NCBI GenBank assembly: GCA_024195265.1 | Contig: JAJLRJ010000005.1 | Location: forward strand, 32,949,536 to 33,013,535 | Direction of reading: 5' to 3' | DNA: 64,000 bases | Origin: Dendrophyllia cribrosa | Lineage: Eukaryota; Cnidaria; Anthozoa; Scleractinia; Dendrophylliidae | Made by a program: the position numbers and the translations under genes | Shown here: in pieces, positions 22,751 through 34,145 of the stretch | Layout: each line of letters starts with the position of its first letter | Position numbering within the stretch: the first letter of the stretch is position 1 | Notes under the pieces: model-generated | Told to the model about the DNA's origin: nothing | The model's input: the letters and a program-made list of their open reading frames with translations, nothing else | The model's database searches: none

Positions 22751-25700
22751 TAGCGGAGCTTTTGCGGAAGGCCCGCTTTCGGAGCTCCATACTCATAGAA
22801 CCTATGCCCGTCATTTTTTACGGTCATGGCTAGCGAAATGTTTCGTGGGCGCGAACTCGTGCAGGGTTAGCTTGCGGGCGCGTCGGTCGGTCGATCGCGC
22901 AGGGCCACAGCTCGCGGACGCGTATGACGTCGCAAAACATGTATGGCGTCACGCAACATCCGGAATCTTAGCATTTTTAAAACCAAAGCGAGGCTTTGTT
23001 TTCCGCGAGGCTACGCGGCCGATGTTACGTCAGCAGTAAACACTGTTGTTGTCGGAGAAAACGGTTTGAAAGTTGTTTTTCCCCTGGATTTTTTCGCGAT
23101 TTGTTACTCAAGACAGGTTTCACATTTCTCAAACAGTGGTCAAGACCTCTGCAAGTCAAGGGTTTTTGGAGGATTTCTTATTTTTTAAACCTGAAGCTAG
23201 TAGATTGTCGAAGCATTTGTTTAGAGCTAATCTCCTTTAACCCATTAACGGCCGTGCTGGCCAAAACCGGCCGTGATTTTGCAATAACACACATTCAAAA
23301 TAGAAAGAGAAAGCTTTAAAGAAGAGCTTTAAGCGATGAAATCTTGCTTCGATGAACTTTATATCCGCAAAGAAGCGGAGTTTTAAAGAATTTTCAAGCA
23401 GCCGAGGAACTTACTGGTAAAAAAAATACATATTTTTATGGGAATTTATGTTGATATCAATTTGTGATTGACTTTTTCTCTGGTTCTCGTTAGTTTTGGT
23501 TTTGCTTCGAGGAACTTTATACCCGCAAAGAAGCGGAGTTTTAAAGAATTTTCAAGCAGCCGAGGAACTTACCGATAAAAAAAAATACATATTTTTATGG
23601 GAATTTATGTTGATATCAATTTGTGATTGACTTTTTCTTTGTATTCTCGTTAGTTTTGGAGAAATGCTTATTAAACGTGCTCAAATTCAGTTGGATTGAC
23701 ATCTTGAATTTCATATTCGCCATTTGCTCAGCCAGACAGCTCCTCAATGCGCTAATATAATGGTACGCTTTTTGCTTTTAAACATAAACTATTGTTTATT
23801 TGCATAAAATTTTTCAAAAGAAGATTTTGTTGTCCATTTTTATGACTTTGTTCATTCATTACATAGGTTGAAAAGCGATTTTATGTAAACAAAACAAGAC
23901 TTGGATTTTATAGTTATAACTTCACTCGCATCGCCTTGCGCAAAGATGTCTGTGTATTTTTCGCAATTTTGATTTCCAAATCAGTTTCTCGGGCAATTTT
24001 TGATACGTTTATTCGGAAATTAGGCACACCAGTTATTCTATACCGAGAAAAAGTTGTTTTTGTGAGCTTTTGTACAGTCTAAATGTACTGTGCAGACGTT
24101 CGCGTAACACTGTTTTTGAGAATTGCTAAAATTGAAAAATCGTCCTGTCGCCAATCCTAATTCTAATTTTTCTTGTGCTTCCGACCTTTATAGGCTTAGC
24201 CGTGTCAAATTGCTTAAATTTTGTAAGAAATTATCTTGGCTGTAGTTCGTTGTGACAGCATTTCAGTTTTGTTGGCATCTTGCTCTTAGCCTTTTAACTT
24301 ATACATGCGCAAATGTTAAGTAGATAAAACGTTCCACAATTAAATGCTTGGCCACTCACCCCAGGCTTCCTCTCTTTTTCGAAATGGTCTTTCAGCTGGC
24401 GTTATGGTGACAACAAGTTCCCGGGGTTACGCAAAAGAGAAATTTTACATCTTTAAGCTAGAAGTAACCGAACTTTAAATATGTCGCGTAAGAGATTTTC
24501 TGATCGAAATCTGTTAGTGCAAACATCATCACATTAGCGCAAACCTCCTCATGCGGCAAGTGCTAGTCGGTAAAATTTTTCTCCCCAGTAGACATGTGCA
24601 ATTACTGAGGTGAAGTCGCTCGCCCAAATCTTCCTGCTTTTTTCTAGCTTTCTCTTCTTTCAGTCGCCTCAGGTGCCTTAAGTTTAAGGTGTCTCCATAT
24701 TGTTCAGCCCTCTCGTCTTTTGCATTCCATTACAGCTAGCCCGATGGTGTGGCTAAAAATCTTTTACTTGAAACCAGTAAATCTTTTATCAGTCAACAAA
24801 GTGGTATCCAAATGCCGTCATCATTCGTTGCCATGGCAACGCGAAAACAGGTCAAAAATCCGCTATTTTGGACCATTTGAGGCTAATAACTTATAAACTA
24901 CACGGTGAAAGTTTTTGTTTTCGATATATTTTTGTTTAATTGGCAAGAGAAACATTTTAACAATTTTTTTTAAAATTCTGTACATAGAGTTCAGAGCTAC
25001 CTTAAATTTATGTACAAATGACATATCTCTGAATCCTATGTACAGATGTTTTTCAAAATTGGTACAAATGTTTGTTATGTTTACAAGACGAAACTATATA
25101 AAAATCAAAAAATTTCATTGAGCAGTTTTAAAGTTATAAACCTCAAAAAGTTGAAAATGGGGTAACATGGTAACAAATTTTGATGTCGTAGCCACCTAAA
25201 TTTGTTCATTGTGTGTTTAGATAGGCTGAGCCTAACAGCGTTGCTCTTTGAACAGAAAGCCGATGATAAACTTAACTGAGGTGAAAGGTCGGAAGCACAA
25301 GAATAAAATTGACGACCGGGCTATTTTTTAAGTTTAGCAATTCTCAAAAACAGACTTACGCGACTGTTTGCACAGTACATTTAGACTGTACAAAAGTTCA
25401 CAAAAACAACTTTTTCTCCGTCTAGAATAACTAGTACGACTAATTTCCAAATAAAATACACCTGCTGCTTATAAAAAATTGTCCGAGAAACTGATTTGGA
25501 AATCAAAATTGCAAAAAATACACTAACATATTTGCATAAGACCACGCGAGTGAAGTTTAGAACTATAAAATCCAAGGTCTTGTTTTGTTTACATAAAATC
25601 GCTTTTCAACCTATGTAATGAATGAACAAACACACAGAAATGGACAACACAATCTTCTTTCGAAAAATTTTATTCAAATCTCCATAAGTTTATGTTTAAA

Positions 25701-26379
25701 AGCAAAACGCGAACCATTTATAGCTCATCGAGGCCGAGATGTCTCCGATGAAAGAAATCAAAACAACTGAATTTAATTGAGCGCGTTTTATAGACAATTC
25801 TCCAAAACTAGCGAGAACACAAAGAAAAAGTCAATCGCAGATTGATATCAACATAAATTCCCATCGAAAAATGTATTTTGTTTTACCTTTAAGTCCCTCC
25901 ACTGCTTGGAAATTCTTTTATCTCCGCTTCTTCAGTTCTGAAACCCGAAATGACAAACATCTCCCGCATTGCTCCCATCCTCGAAGCAAGATTTTATCCC
26001 TGAAAGCTCTTCTTTTTCCACTATAGCGGCTTCTGAGTATCCCTTAATTAGTATCCCTGTCTTGAGTAGCAAACCACAAAAAAATGCAGGAGAATAACGA
26101 CTTTAATTTAAACGGTTAAATTCTCCGCTAAACACAACAGTGTTTTCCCAGGTGACGTGAAATTGCAAAGATCAAGAATGTTGTGTGGCGTCATACGCGC
26201 ATGTTTTACGACGGTATACGCGCCCGCGAGTTAGCCCTGCGCGTACGCCGGGCACACAACGCGCCCGCGAAACATTCCGCTAGCCATGACCATGAAAAAT
26301 GACGGGCATGGGTTCTATGGTTCTCTGGTTCTATGAGTATGGGGCTCCGCGCGGGCCTTCGGCCCGCTGAGCTCCGCTA
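22751..26379. mobile_element. 3.6-kb element with inverted arms longer than 1.1 kb
   Basis: The left end TAGCGGAGCT and right end GAGCTCCGCTA are inverted. Similarity continues inward through a GC-rich stretch (about 22790-22940 against 26180-26330) to about 24205 and 25225. The left arm is longer because a block of about 160 bp is duplicated in it (23349-23660). The unique core of about 1 kb has no recognised gene. The flanking target is unclear, at most a TA. Non-autonomous foldback-type element. Confidence 0.7.
23349..23660. repeat. Tandem duplication of about 160 bp
   Basis: Two near-identical units, each with CGCAAAGAAGCGGAGTTTTA and TTGATATCAATTTGTGATTG, lie in the left arm only. The right arm (about 25800-25930) has one. 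Confidence 0.8.
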
Positions 26380-28970
26380 ATATATTCGTCTTCATAATGG
26401 TGATATACACCTGTAGAGTTACTTAATGGCTGCCACAGTGTCGAAGAATAACATTTTCACTCAATTTCAATAATTATCATCAATTGCCTCTTGTTTTTTA
26501 GCTTTTTTTAGCTGTATGTTGACGGGGCCGCTATGAAGTTCTATATCGTAAGTATTTTATAGTTACTGTGTATTACTTAACTTTCTCGCTAAGAGGGATA
26601 TTAACTGTAAACAAAATGTAAGTGTATGAAAAACTAATACTCCATTCACACCAACGCTTAAACATGTTTAAATGTTGTTTAGTTTAAAACAGGTTTAGAA
26701 AAATATCTCCTAACCTCCCGTAATATTTGGAGTGAAATCTTTACTAAAAGAAACTTTACTGACTTTATTACCATTCCAGGTAGTTTGAGTCATATACATT
26801 TAAAAATGTTCAAGATAGAGACTAAAAACCGAGTTAAACTAAACAACATTTAAACATGTTTAACCGTTGGTGTGAATGGGGCATAAGTTGGAACAATGAT
26901 ACAAAATCACATTTTTCATTTCTCATCTTTTTGGTCTGCTTGGGATCAGGTGGTTTCTTGCTAACTAATAAAAGAAAAAACCTAGCCGAAAATGATTTCT
27001 TGCTCTGGTACTAAAAATACACTGCCGTGGAAAAGATAAAAGCAGATTTCAAAGAAAACATAGCAGAAATGCTTGATTTGTCATGTGGGATTCTATAAAT
27101 CTTACCTCTCAAGCCACAACACTTACCTTGATCGATCTTGAGCAAAAACACTTGAAATTTGGTTTCAACACAACAGAGGACACTCAGTTTTGGGTTATAC
27201 CGACTTTAATTGCAGTTTCTTATAACTGTTTTTAAGCATCCGGCCTCGTGGTGTGGGCTAGTTCCTTTAATGGAAGTTGAAAGCGGCACCTATAAACTTT
27301 AAAATCGAATAGACCGGTGTCAATTTCTTTCAACGTCCGGGCAATATTATTAGTATATGATTGAGTTGAAGGATGTTTTCTAAGGTGTTTTTGTCGGCAA
27401 TCGTTTGTTTAGTTTATCAAATGTATTTGTTTTCTTGTCTCCACGAATAAATGATTGGTTCACCTGCTGGAAGTTATATCAACGTGTCAGTATTTTCACT
27501 TTTCTTCTCATTCTTCATTTGTTACCCAATAAATGTATGATCATGCACAGAGGACTGGAGATGATTAGCACAAAATCATGCAAGTAGTATAGAAAATCAG
27601 AGAAGTCTTGATCTCCAGCTTTACCAGACATATTGCGGTTATAAACGTGTTTTTGGTGGAGCTTTTGAAAAGATAACAGATAATAGATGATAACGTACCC
27701 GAGAATGCTTATTTGTTTGGCAACTTAATAAATGTAGTAAGATCTCATTTGTTTTTATAGTCTAAGATCTGAACGTGACAGATAATCTTTTATGGTAATC
27801 AGTGAGTCACTGAAGCTTTTTTTTTTTTTCAGGTAAATCCGTATGCTTTGGTTTAATAGCAATATCGTGTGGTACGGTATTTTCCCCCTTTTACCAATTT
27901 TAAGTCATCTTTGGGGTTTTAAAATATTGTTTCAGAAACAACAAGAAAAAATACTGAATGGCAATCAAACCAGAAAACGAAGTAAAACTTCCTTTGTCTA
28001 AGGCACCTAAGCAATACAGTTTTTTGGTGCAAAAAATATATTTAATACTCAGTACTGAATTATTTTATACCCAGTAAAGTGGCTTAGTGAGCTATTTAAC
28101 AACAAGTCGTTGGACACTGCCGTCAAATTCAAAGTTCACAAGAGCGTTTTGAGTTTGAAACAGAACAATCATTCTCGATGCTCATTAAGTGAAAAGTACG
28201 GTACATTAGAGAAACACACTTATTCTGAATCGGAAAATGATGTAGAATAATATTGTTCTAGCGGTTTGTGTTTGCGGGAGACATGTAACAAAGAAATCCG
28301 GTATTGTGTTGAGAACTTGAAGTAAGTTTAACGTGGGAGGTTGGAAATGTTGTTGTTGTTGAGAATATCGCTATTTTATTATATATTTTTTTGACTGCTT
28401 ATTAAAACTCAGGAAAAGCGAAGCCGCGAAAATGCTCTTTGTAGTTTAGAAACAAAGCGGCTTTAAAAGCCAAATGAAATGAGTGTTCTTTTTTTTTTCG
28501 TTCCGTGAATAACAGAGGCGGCTGGTTTCGTTTCAGTACGTTGTTCGGCCGATCAATCGCGATGACGACAACAGTTGACAAACAGAACAATGTCACGAAA
28601 GCAGGAAATGAACGTGGAAATTGAAGTTAAATGGATCAGTTCGGCTTTTCCGTGATTTTCCTCTTTTCTTTGATTTTGATAATACACAGCTTTTGGCTTC
28701 AAAAGCTACAAAAACAAATCCAGGTTCTAGATAAGGTCATGTTAATAACTATTTGTCTCTCAACGTGTGTCTATTTCTTGATTTTGTTGACACCGTCGAC
28801 ACCTAGCTCCACCATAACAGAGGTTTATAAGTACAAATTAAAAGAGACTTTAGTTAGTCTGAAATGACAACTTGTAGGATAAGTTTAACTAGCCATAAAA
28901 CTAAATATAGGAAATACAATGTTTAGGGGGTTTGAAAATTAATGTGATAGAGCTTTTGATCTTGATTGAA
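26380..28970. other. Mostly unrecognised; one MITE at 26638-26882
   Basis: The MITE is bounded by CCATTCACACCAACGCTTAA and its near complement (about 50-bp inverted ends) with TA outside. The remaining sequence has short ORFs only, including a 78-codon one at 28631-28867 with two hydrophobic segments that I do not accept as a gene. Confidence 0.5.
26638..26882. mobile_element. MITE with about 50-bp terminal inverted repeats
   Basis: The left arm has CTTAAACATGTTTAAATGTT then GTTTAGTTTAA. The right arm is the complement, ending TTGGTGTGAATGGGGCA. TA is the only shared flank. Confidence 0.75.
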
Positions 28971-29144
28971 TAGGCCATTTCCGAGTTGCCTTTAGCCTCT
29001 CTATCAAAGCGAGGTTAGGTGCGAAACCTTTCATATGAAAATGAGTTTTCATTTGCATGTGATTGAAAACTCATTTTCATATGAAAGGTTGTGCACCTAG
29101 CCTCGCTTTGACAACGAGGCTTAACGTAACTCGGAAATGGCCTA
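28971..29144. mobile_element. Hairpin MITE, 174 bp
   Basis: TAGGCCATTTCCGAGTT and AACTCGGAAATGGCCTA bound a foldback whose centre (TTTCATATGAAAATGAG and complement) is also palindromic. Confidence 0.85.
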
Positions 29145-29981
29145 ATGCTCGCTCGCCGCTCATCATTAAATACGGGTGTAATACACTGATATGTAAGAAG
29201 GATATTTGTCCACTAGAAATATAAAACGAAAAAAAAGACATTTTAAAGAATATCGGTGACAACAAGACACAAGCAGGTCGCCTAAGTATAATTCGATTAT
29301 CAAAGCTTTAACTTTCGTAGGTACCGGTATTATTTGCAATAACTAATCATGCTTGAAGTTTGTACTTGTCAGTTGTTTTGAAGTTATTGAAGCTGTTAGT
29401 TATACAGATGTGCTGCATTAAGGCAACGGTTAGACAAAAACGTTTCGAAGGGAAATGAAATGAAGGACAAAAGTGATTTTGAAAAACATTGCAATAGGCG
29501 CAGCTGTAGGTTCGGTGTCTGGGGCCGTATTTAACCTTTATTTTTTATATGCCGAACATGACCATTTTCGCATCGTCAACAAGTGAAGAGACGATCAAAT
29601 CCGAATAAATGGAAATACTTGAGTCTTCAGATTAAATTCAGTCATATTAATTCATTACCGAGAAATTTCACAGCGTTGTCTCCGAAAAAGTTATAAATCA
29701 TAACATTGGTAATGATAAATAATCGTTCCATTTTGGCTAAATTTTGTGCGAATGAATCTCTCATAACGCACGAAAAAATTGTATGAAGCTAGGGAATAAT
29801 AGCTCGGTTCTCAAAGGAAATGTTTGAAAACATTCAACAGAATAGGGATATGACCGAATATTTTATTTCCTCACAAGTAGATTACGTGCCAGTGTAAAAT
29901 AGCTCAAAATCATCAACAATCGATCAGAGTTGTTATTGTGCGGTGTTTTTCTGTAAGGATCGGTAAAACGTTATATTTAAT
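29145..29981. other. Intergenic, no gene recognised
   Basis: AT-rich, no conserved ORF and no bounded element seen. Confidence 0.35.
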
Positions 29982-30170
29982 ATTAGTATAAATCTACTAG
30001 CGTTCTATCACGAATGCTGTTCTCTTATTGGCTATGCTACTCACTATCTATTCTGTTGTAGAAAGTGAGTAGAATGAGTAGCCTAATGGCGGCCGCTTCT
30101 TCGCGTTTTCGAACTGTGTGTGAAGAGTATTTGTTGTTAAGGTTTAAACGTGTAGTAGATTTATACTAAT
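29982..30170. mobile_element. Hairpin MITE
   Basis: ATTAGTATAAATCTACTAG on the left and its near complement GTAGTAGATTTATACTAAT on the right. A nested inverted pair around ACTCACT/AGTGAGT lies inside. Confidence 0.75.
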
Positions 30171-30173
30171 TAA

Positions 30174-30283
30174 AACAATTAGATTATTCGCTCTTGATTT
30201 CTATCGCGTGATAGTTGATGCGCGCTTCGTCCTCATTAACTGTCACGCGATAGAAATCTCGCGGAGCTCATAATCTAATTGTT
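30174..30283. mobile_element. Hairpin MITE, 110 bp
   Basis: AACAATTAGATTAT and ATAATCTAATTGTT are exact complements. Inner arms ATTTCTATCGCGTGATAGTT and complement continue the hairpin. It lies 3 bp from the preceding MITE. Confidence 0.8.
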
Positions 30284-30957
30284 AAGTAGAGAAGCTTAAA
30301 ATAGGATTCAAATACCCGACGTTTCGGCAGTGCTACCTTCATCATGGTCTAGCTAAAACGTGCAAGACCTCGATAAAGGCAGCCGCTAACAACTAAAAAA
30401 GAATATCACGATTAAGTTAATAGACTTACACTTCTGAAAATGACCGATATTTGACCGTGCCGCGGAAGCCATTTTAACCCTTATCTAGACGTCATTCTTT
30501 GCTTCCGACGCCTTGTACAACACATTAGCACGTGATTTGTCATTATACTGCCGGATATCAAGCACCCAATATTGAAGAGGAAAACGAAAAAGAAAATCAA
30601 TGTATGGTTGGGAACTTCCGTAATACAAACGACGGCAACATTTGATTATACACGGATGTTGACTGCATCAGTGAAATAAAAAAGCCTGGAGAAATGCTGA
30701 CATTGACTGACTCAAAAAAATGATAAACAGTTTACATTATTTTGTAATTTATAATACTTGTTACGATGATTTAGAAACTAAGTCATTTGTCCAAGCACTA
30801 TAGTTATCTCCCGTACTTCGTTCAAAGACCCTTAAAACACAATAGCTTGGTGTAAAAAGGAAAGTTTCCGGCCTTTTTTTGGGGAAATAGATTTAGTTCG
30901 TAGAGCCGGCTGGTACTGAGCAACAATACATTACATTTGATTTCGAGCTCATCTGAG
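30284..30957. other. Intergenic with a degraded retroelement-like fragment
   Basis: The string CCCGACGTTTCGGCAGTG followed by ACCTTCATCATGG resembles the repeat found at the ends of Penelope-like elements, but no coding part is present. Nothing else recognised. Confidence 0.3.
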
Positions 30958-31095
30958 GTCATCACCACGTGCAATTTGGTAGAAAATTGGCGTTCGCGCT
31001 GATTTTTCTATCTTTTCGCTGCTACACCGTGCTGACGAGACTCAATCGGGTCGAAACAGCTGTCCACGGTTGCATTTTGGCTTTCAGTTTGGGCT
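30958..31095. repeat. Dispersed repeat, copy A
   Basis: CATCACCACGTGCAATTTGG and the block from GGCGTTCGCGCTG to GGCTTTCAGTTTG recur at 62989-63395. In that copy about 270 bp lie between the two blocks; here they are joined directly. This is genomic flank outside the recombinase/helicase array. Confidence 0.8.
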
Positions 31096-31148
31096 CTTCT
31101 TCTTCTTCTTCTTCTTCTTCTTCTTCTTCTTCTTCTTCTTCTTCTTCT
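31096..31148. repeat. (TTC)n microsatellite at the left end of the array
   Basis: About 17 TTC units run directly up to the terminal CGTTTCCC of copy 1. A matching TTC tract follows the right end of copy 2 at 61559. Confidence 0.95.
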
Positions 31149-31315
31149 ACGTTTCCCTAAATTTGTTACTCGTACGTTTTAGAAAGTTTTAGTTTGATTA
31201 CTTAAACCAAATTTTGGCTGTTGTATGCATATCACACAGAGATTCTTTATACCCTATATCGTGGTCTTCTTTATTATCTAAAATACTTTTTAAGAGATTT
31301 TCGTTTTTGCCTGCT

Positions 31316-31499
31316 GTTCCGATATTTGATTTTGGAACGTTCCTATGTGATAAAACGTGGAACCAATTGTTCCACATTAGCGTGTTCCTTTCAGGCTAGA
31401 TAGGAACAAATGTTTATATTAAATAGGAACAAAATGTTCATGTGGAACTAAAAGAGAACTTTTTGTTCCGAAGTTTAACCTGCGGGTGGAACGTATTGT
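31316..31499. repeat. Left-arm GGAAC/GTTCC motif array, copy 1, first part
   Basis: Repeated GGAAC or GTTCC words in both orientations. The array is split here by the retrotransposon and resumes at 39559-39812. Copy 2 has the intact version at 52150-52592. Confidence 0.85.
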
Positions 31500-31571
31500 A
31501 GATCATCCTCACCGCCAATACAACCACTCACTGCCCAAGCGGAGTTAAGATATGGGAGGTAAAATTTAGCC
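31500..31571 (-). repeat. Split direct repeat B2
   Basis: 72 bp starting AGATCATCCTCACCGCC, one mismatch to B1 at 31827-31898. Forms the outer left edge of the Ngaro-like element. Confidence 0.85.
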
Positions 31572-31632
31572 TGGGCAGAGGGTCGCAAGACAGTGAGAAA
31601 GGAGAGGACGTCGCCGAAGGGGAGGAGGGAGG

Positions 31633-31824
31633 GCGAAATGCTCTACATCCTGAGGTTGACCGCAAACTTGGCGAAATAGGCAGGGAAAACCAGAATAATT
31701 AGTTTAAATAGACAAACGAGATCCCTGGGGGCTATAGGGAAACGGGCTAGACACGCCTAGGGTGTTAGGAGTATGTAAACATTCCGCACGGGCTAGTTTC
31801 GTGGTTATTTTAGCAATGAGAATA
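31633..31824 (-). repeat. Split direct repeat A2
   Basis: About 192 bp from GCGAAATGCTCTAC to GCAATGAGAATA, nearly identical to A1 at 39367-39558. Confidence 0.85.
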
Positions 31825-31826
31825 GT

Positions 31827-31898
31827 AGATCATCCTCACCGCCAATACAACCACTCACTGCCCAAGCGGAGTTAAGATATGGAAGGTAAAATTTAGCC
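31827..31898 (-). repeat. Split direct repeat B1
   Basis: Second 72-bp copy, joined to A2 through GT at 31825-31826. This is the same junction a circularised element would have. Confidence 0.85.
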
Positions 31899-32391
31899 AA
31901 AGACCTCCGCTCTAAAACAGTGACTGGACACCACAAACAGATCCGTGGGAACGACTTTACTGAACAACTCCCTCTCCAAAACTCAGAAACCGGCTTAGAC
32001 AGAAAATGGGCACACACTACGGAAAGGCAAAAGAGAAACCTCGCAGATTGTTTCTAGAATGAAATAATTCAGCTGCGAAGGCCAATCCATTAGACACCAT
32101 CTCAATGGAGGGCAACGGTCCGGCCCAGCCAACGGGTTTCCCCTCCCAATCACACCACTGTACGAGGCGAGGGTGAGCCTGTGCTTGCTCAAGGGCGACG
32201 GTAAATGGGGCGGAGGGACAAACCTAAGACGGAGATAAATGAGAAATAGCTGACCTGGGAGAAAACCCAAAAGGGCAGGAGAACCACCACCCGCCAGCCA
32301 AGCCGGACCAGGAACCCGTCCTGAGACTGGTTGTAGGGCGTAATTAAGACTACCCTTCTGGTCACGGCAGGGAGCGGAGTGGAAGGTGGGG

Positions 32392-32493
<102 letters not shown>

Positions 32494-32595
32494 GAGGCCG
32501 AACGGACAAGACTGGAAAATAAGGAAAAATATGTAACGAGACACACTTTAATGAAAAACAAAGAAAGACGATAACAGTGTGCAAAAAATATATAT

Positions 32596-33085
32596 CTAAA
32601 GATGCTTATAACCACCGCGCCCGAACTGGAAACACCGAGCTGCAATATGGCCTCTGCCTACACAATTATAACAGACAGGGGGGTGGACGCCTGGGATATG
32701 GTGCAGGGCGCTGACCCGGATTCCGCGAGGGAGGTTGTGGAGCCACACGCTTGAGGGCCTTTTGAATCTCGTTTGCCACAGCAATTTCTTCCTTATCTCC
32801 CACGAGTTTTAACAGCAACTGTTGGAAAGCTGGCTCGGATAGCAACGGTCGTGTTTGGCGGAGTATCACACTGAATCGAGATGCTCGCTGGTCTGATTTG
32901 TCCTTAGCGACGTCTACCAAATGCTCCAAAGCTGCCAGGGCTGCGTGGGGGTCAAAAATGCCCGCCGGTCTGGCTAGGTGTTGGCGAAGATGAGCGAGGG
33001 CTGAGTTAACCGAGCTAGCGTCGTGGATTTCCTTCAGGGCAGCTAACTCCCTTTTGAGGGCCGCAATATCGTTCCCATTGTTGCC
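32596..33085 (-). pseudogene. Ngaro-like gag, exon 2, with CCHC zinc knuckle
   Basis: It begins after an acceptor (TTATTCAG) at 33086 in phase 0 and continues the gag with an alpha-helical stretch (LKRELAALKEIHD, then FDPHAALAALEHLVDVAKDK), a proline- and arginine-rich linker, and a zinc knuckle CYNCVGRGHIAARC (32673-32632). A frameshift at a C homopolymer (plus-strand G run near 32678-32684) separates the helical part from the knuckle. That could be a real mutation or a homopolymer error. Gag packages the element RNA and the knuckle binds nucleic acid. No pol follows downstream. Confidence 0.65.
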
Positions 33086-33549
33086 CTGAATAACGGAAGG
33101 TACAGAAGTTGGGAGTTGAAAACAGGCACCCAAACAGCGAAAAGCGCTATAACTAACACGAAACGCAAAAACCAAAAACAAGGTCTGAAAACGTAGTGAG
33201 AGTGAACTCGAGGGCGCGAGCGGTATATCGCCGAGATACACACGGGAAGGCTACTAACGAGAAAAAACATGGATGTAAACGCGGGTGCGCAAAAAAAAAA
33301 TAAATAAAAAAAAAAATAGGGGCGTAGACGAACAAAAGGGGCTTAGTATACAGAACGGGAAATACCAGACAATAACGGCCCTTATGTCGGAGAATGATAA
33401 AAATAGGAGGGCGATAAACGTTAAAATAATGAACAGAAAGCCAAAAAAGGGATAACACACTAGGGATAACACACATGGATCGACTAGGGTAAATGTTAAG
33501 TTGTATAACGAAAACTAGGATCCATCTGTACCCAAAAAAGGTGGGTAAT

Positions 33550-34080
33550 AAGTCGACCAAAAAACTCTCGGGTCGACAAAAGACCAAAAAACTCTCGGGT
33601 CGGCAAAAGGCCGAAAAACCCTCGGGTCGACAAACGACCAAAAACTCTCGGGTCGACTAACGACCAAGACCTCTCGGGTCGACTAACGACCAAAACTTCT
33701 CGGGTCGACTAACGACCAAAACCTCTCGGGTCGACTGACGACCAAAAACTCCTCGGGTCGACTAACGACCAAAACCTCGCGGGTCGACTGACGACCAAAA
33801 CGTCTCAGGTCGACTAACGACCAAAACCTCTCCGGTCGGCTGACGACCAAAAACTTCTCGGGTCGACTAACGACCAAAACTTCTCGGGTCGACTGACGAC
33901 CAAAACCTCTCGGGTCGATTAACGACCAAAAATCTCTCGGGTCGACTAAGGATCAAAACTCTCGGGTCGACTAACGACCAAAACTCTCGGGTCGACTAAA
34001 CCACCAAAAAACCCTCGGGTCAACTAACGACCAAAAACTCTCGGGTCGATAAACGACCAAAAACCCTCGTGTTGACAAAA
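33550..34080. repeat. Minisatellite, about 20 units of 26-27 bp
   Basis: Units contain GGTCGACTAACGACCAAAA followed by CTCTCG, with small length and base changes. The core GGTCGAC-TAAC-GACC is partly palindromic. It lies between the two gag exons, in the presumed intron. Confidence 0.9.
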
Positions 34081-34145
34081 CGCGCGGGGTGGATACACGG
34101 CCATAAACCGTAGGGAGGGCTAGACCACCCCCGAGAGAAAGGTGG

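Noticed and set aside
22737..23319. Overlapping ORFs of about 100 codons
   Set aside because: They lie in the GC-rich arm of the long-inverted-repeat element and show no conserved residues.
28631..28867. 78-codon ORF with two hydrophobic segments
   Set aside because: AT-rich random ORFs often look hydrophobic. No promoter, poly(A) signal or homologous motif supports it.
30969..31160. Serine-rich ORF
   Set aside because: The serine run is the TTC microsatellite; the rest is a dispersed repeat.
33550..34080. CRISPR-like regular array
   Set aside because: Units are contiguous and similar over their whole length, with no unique spacers, and the DNA is animal.
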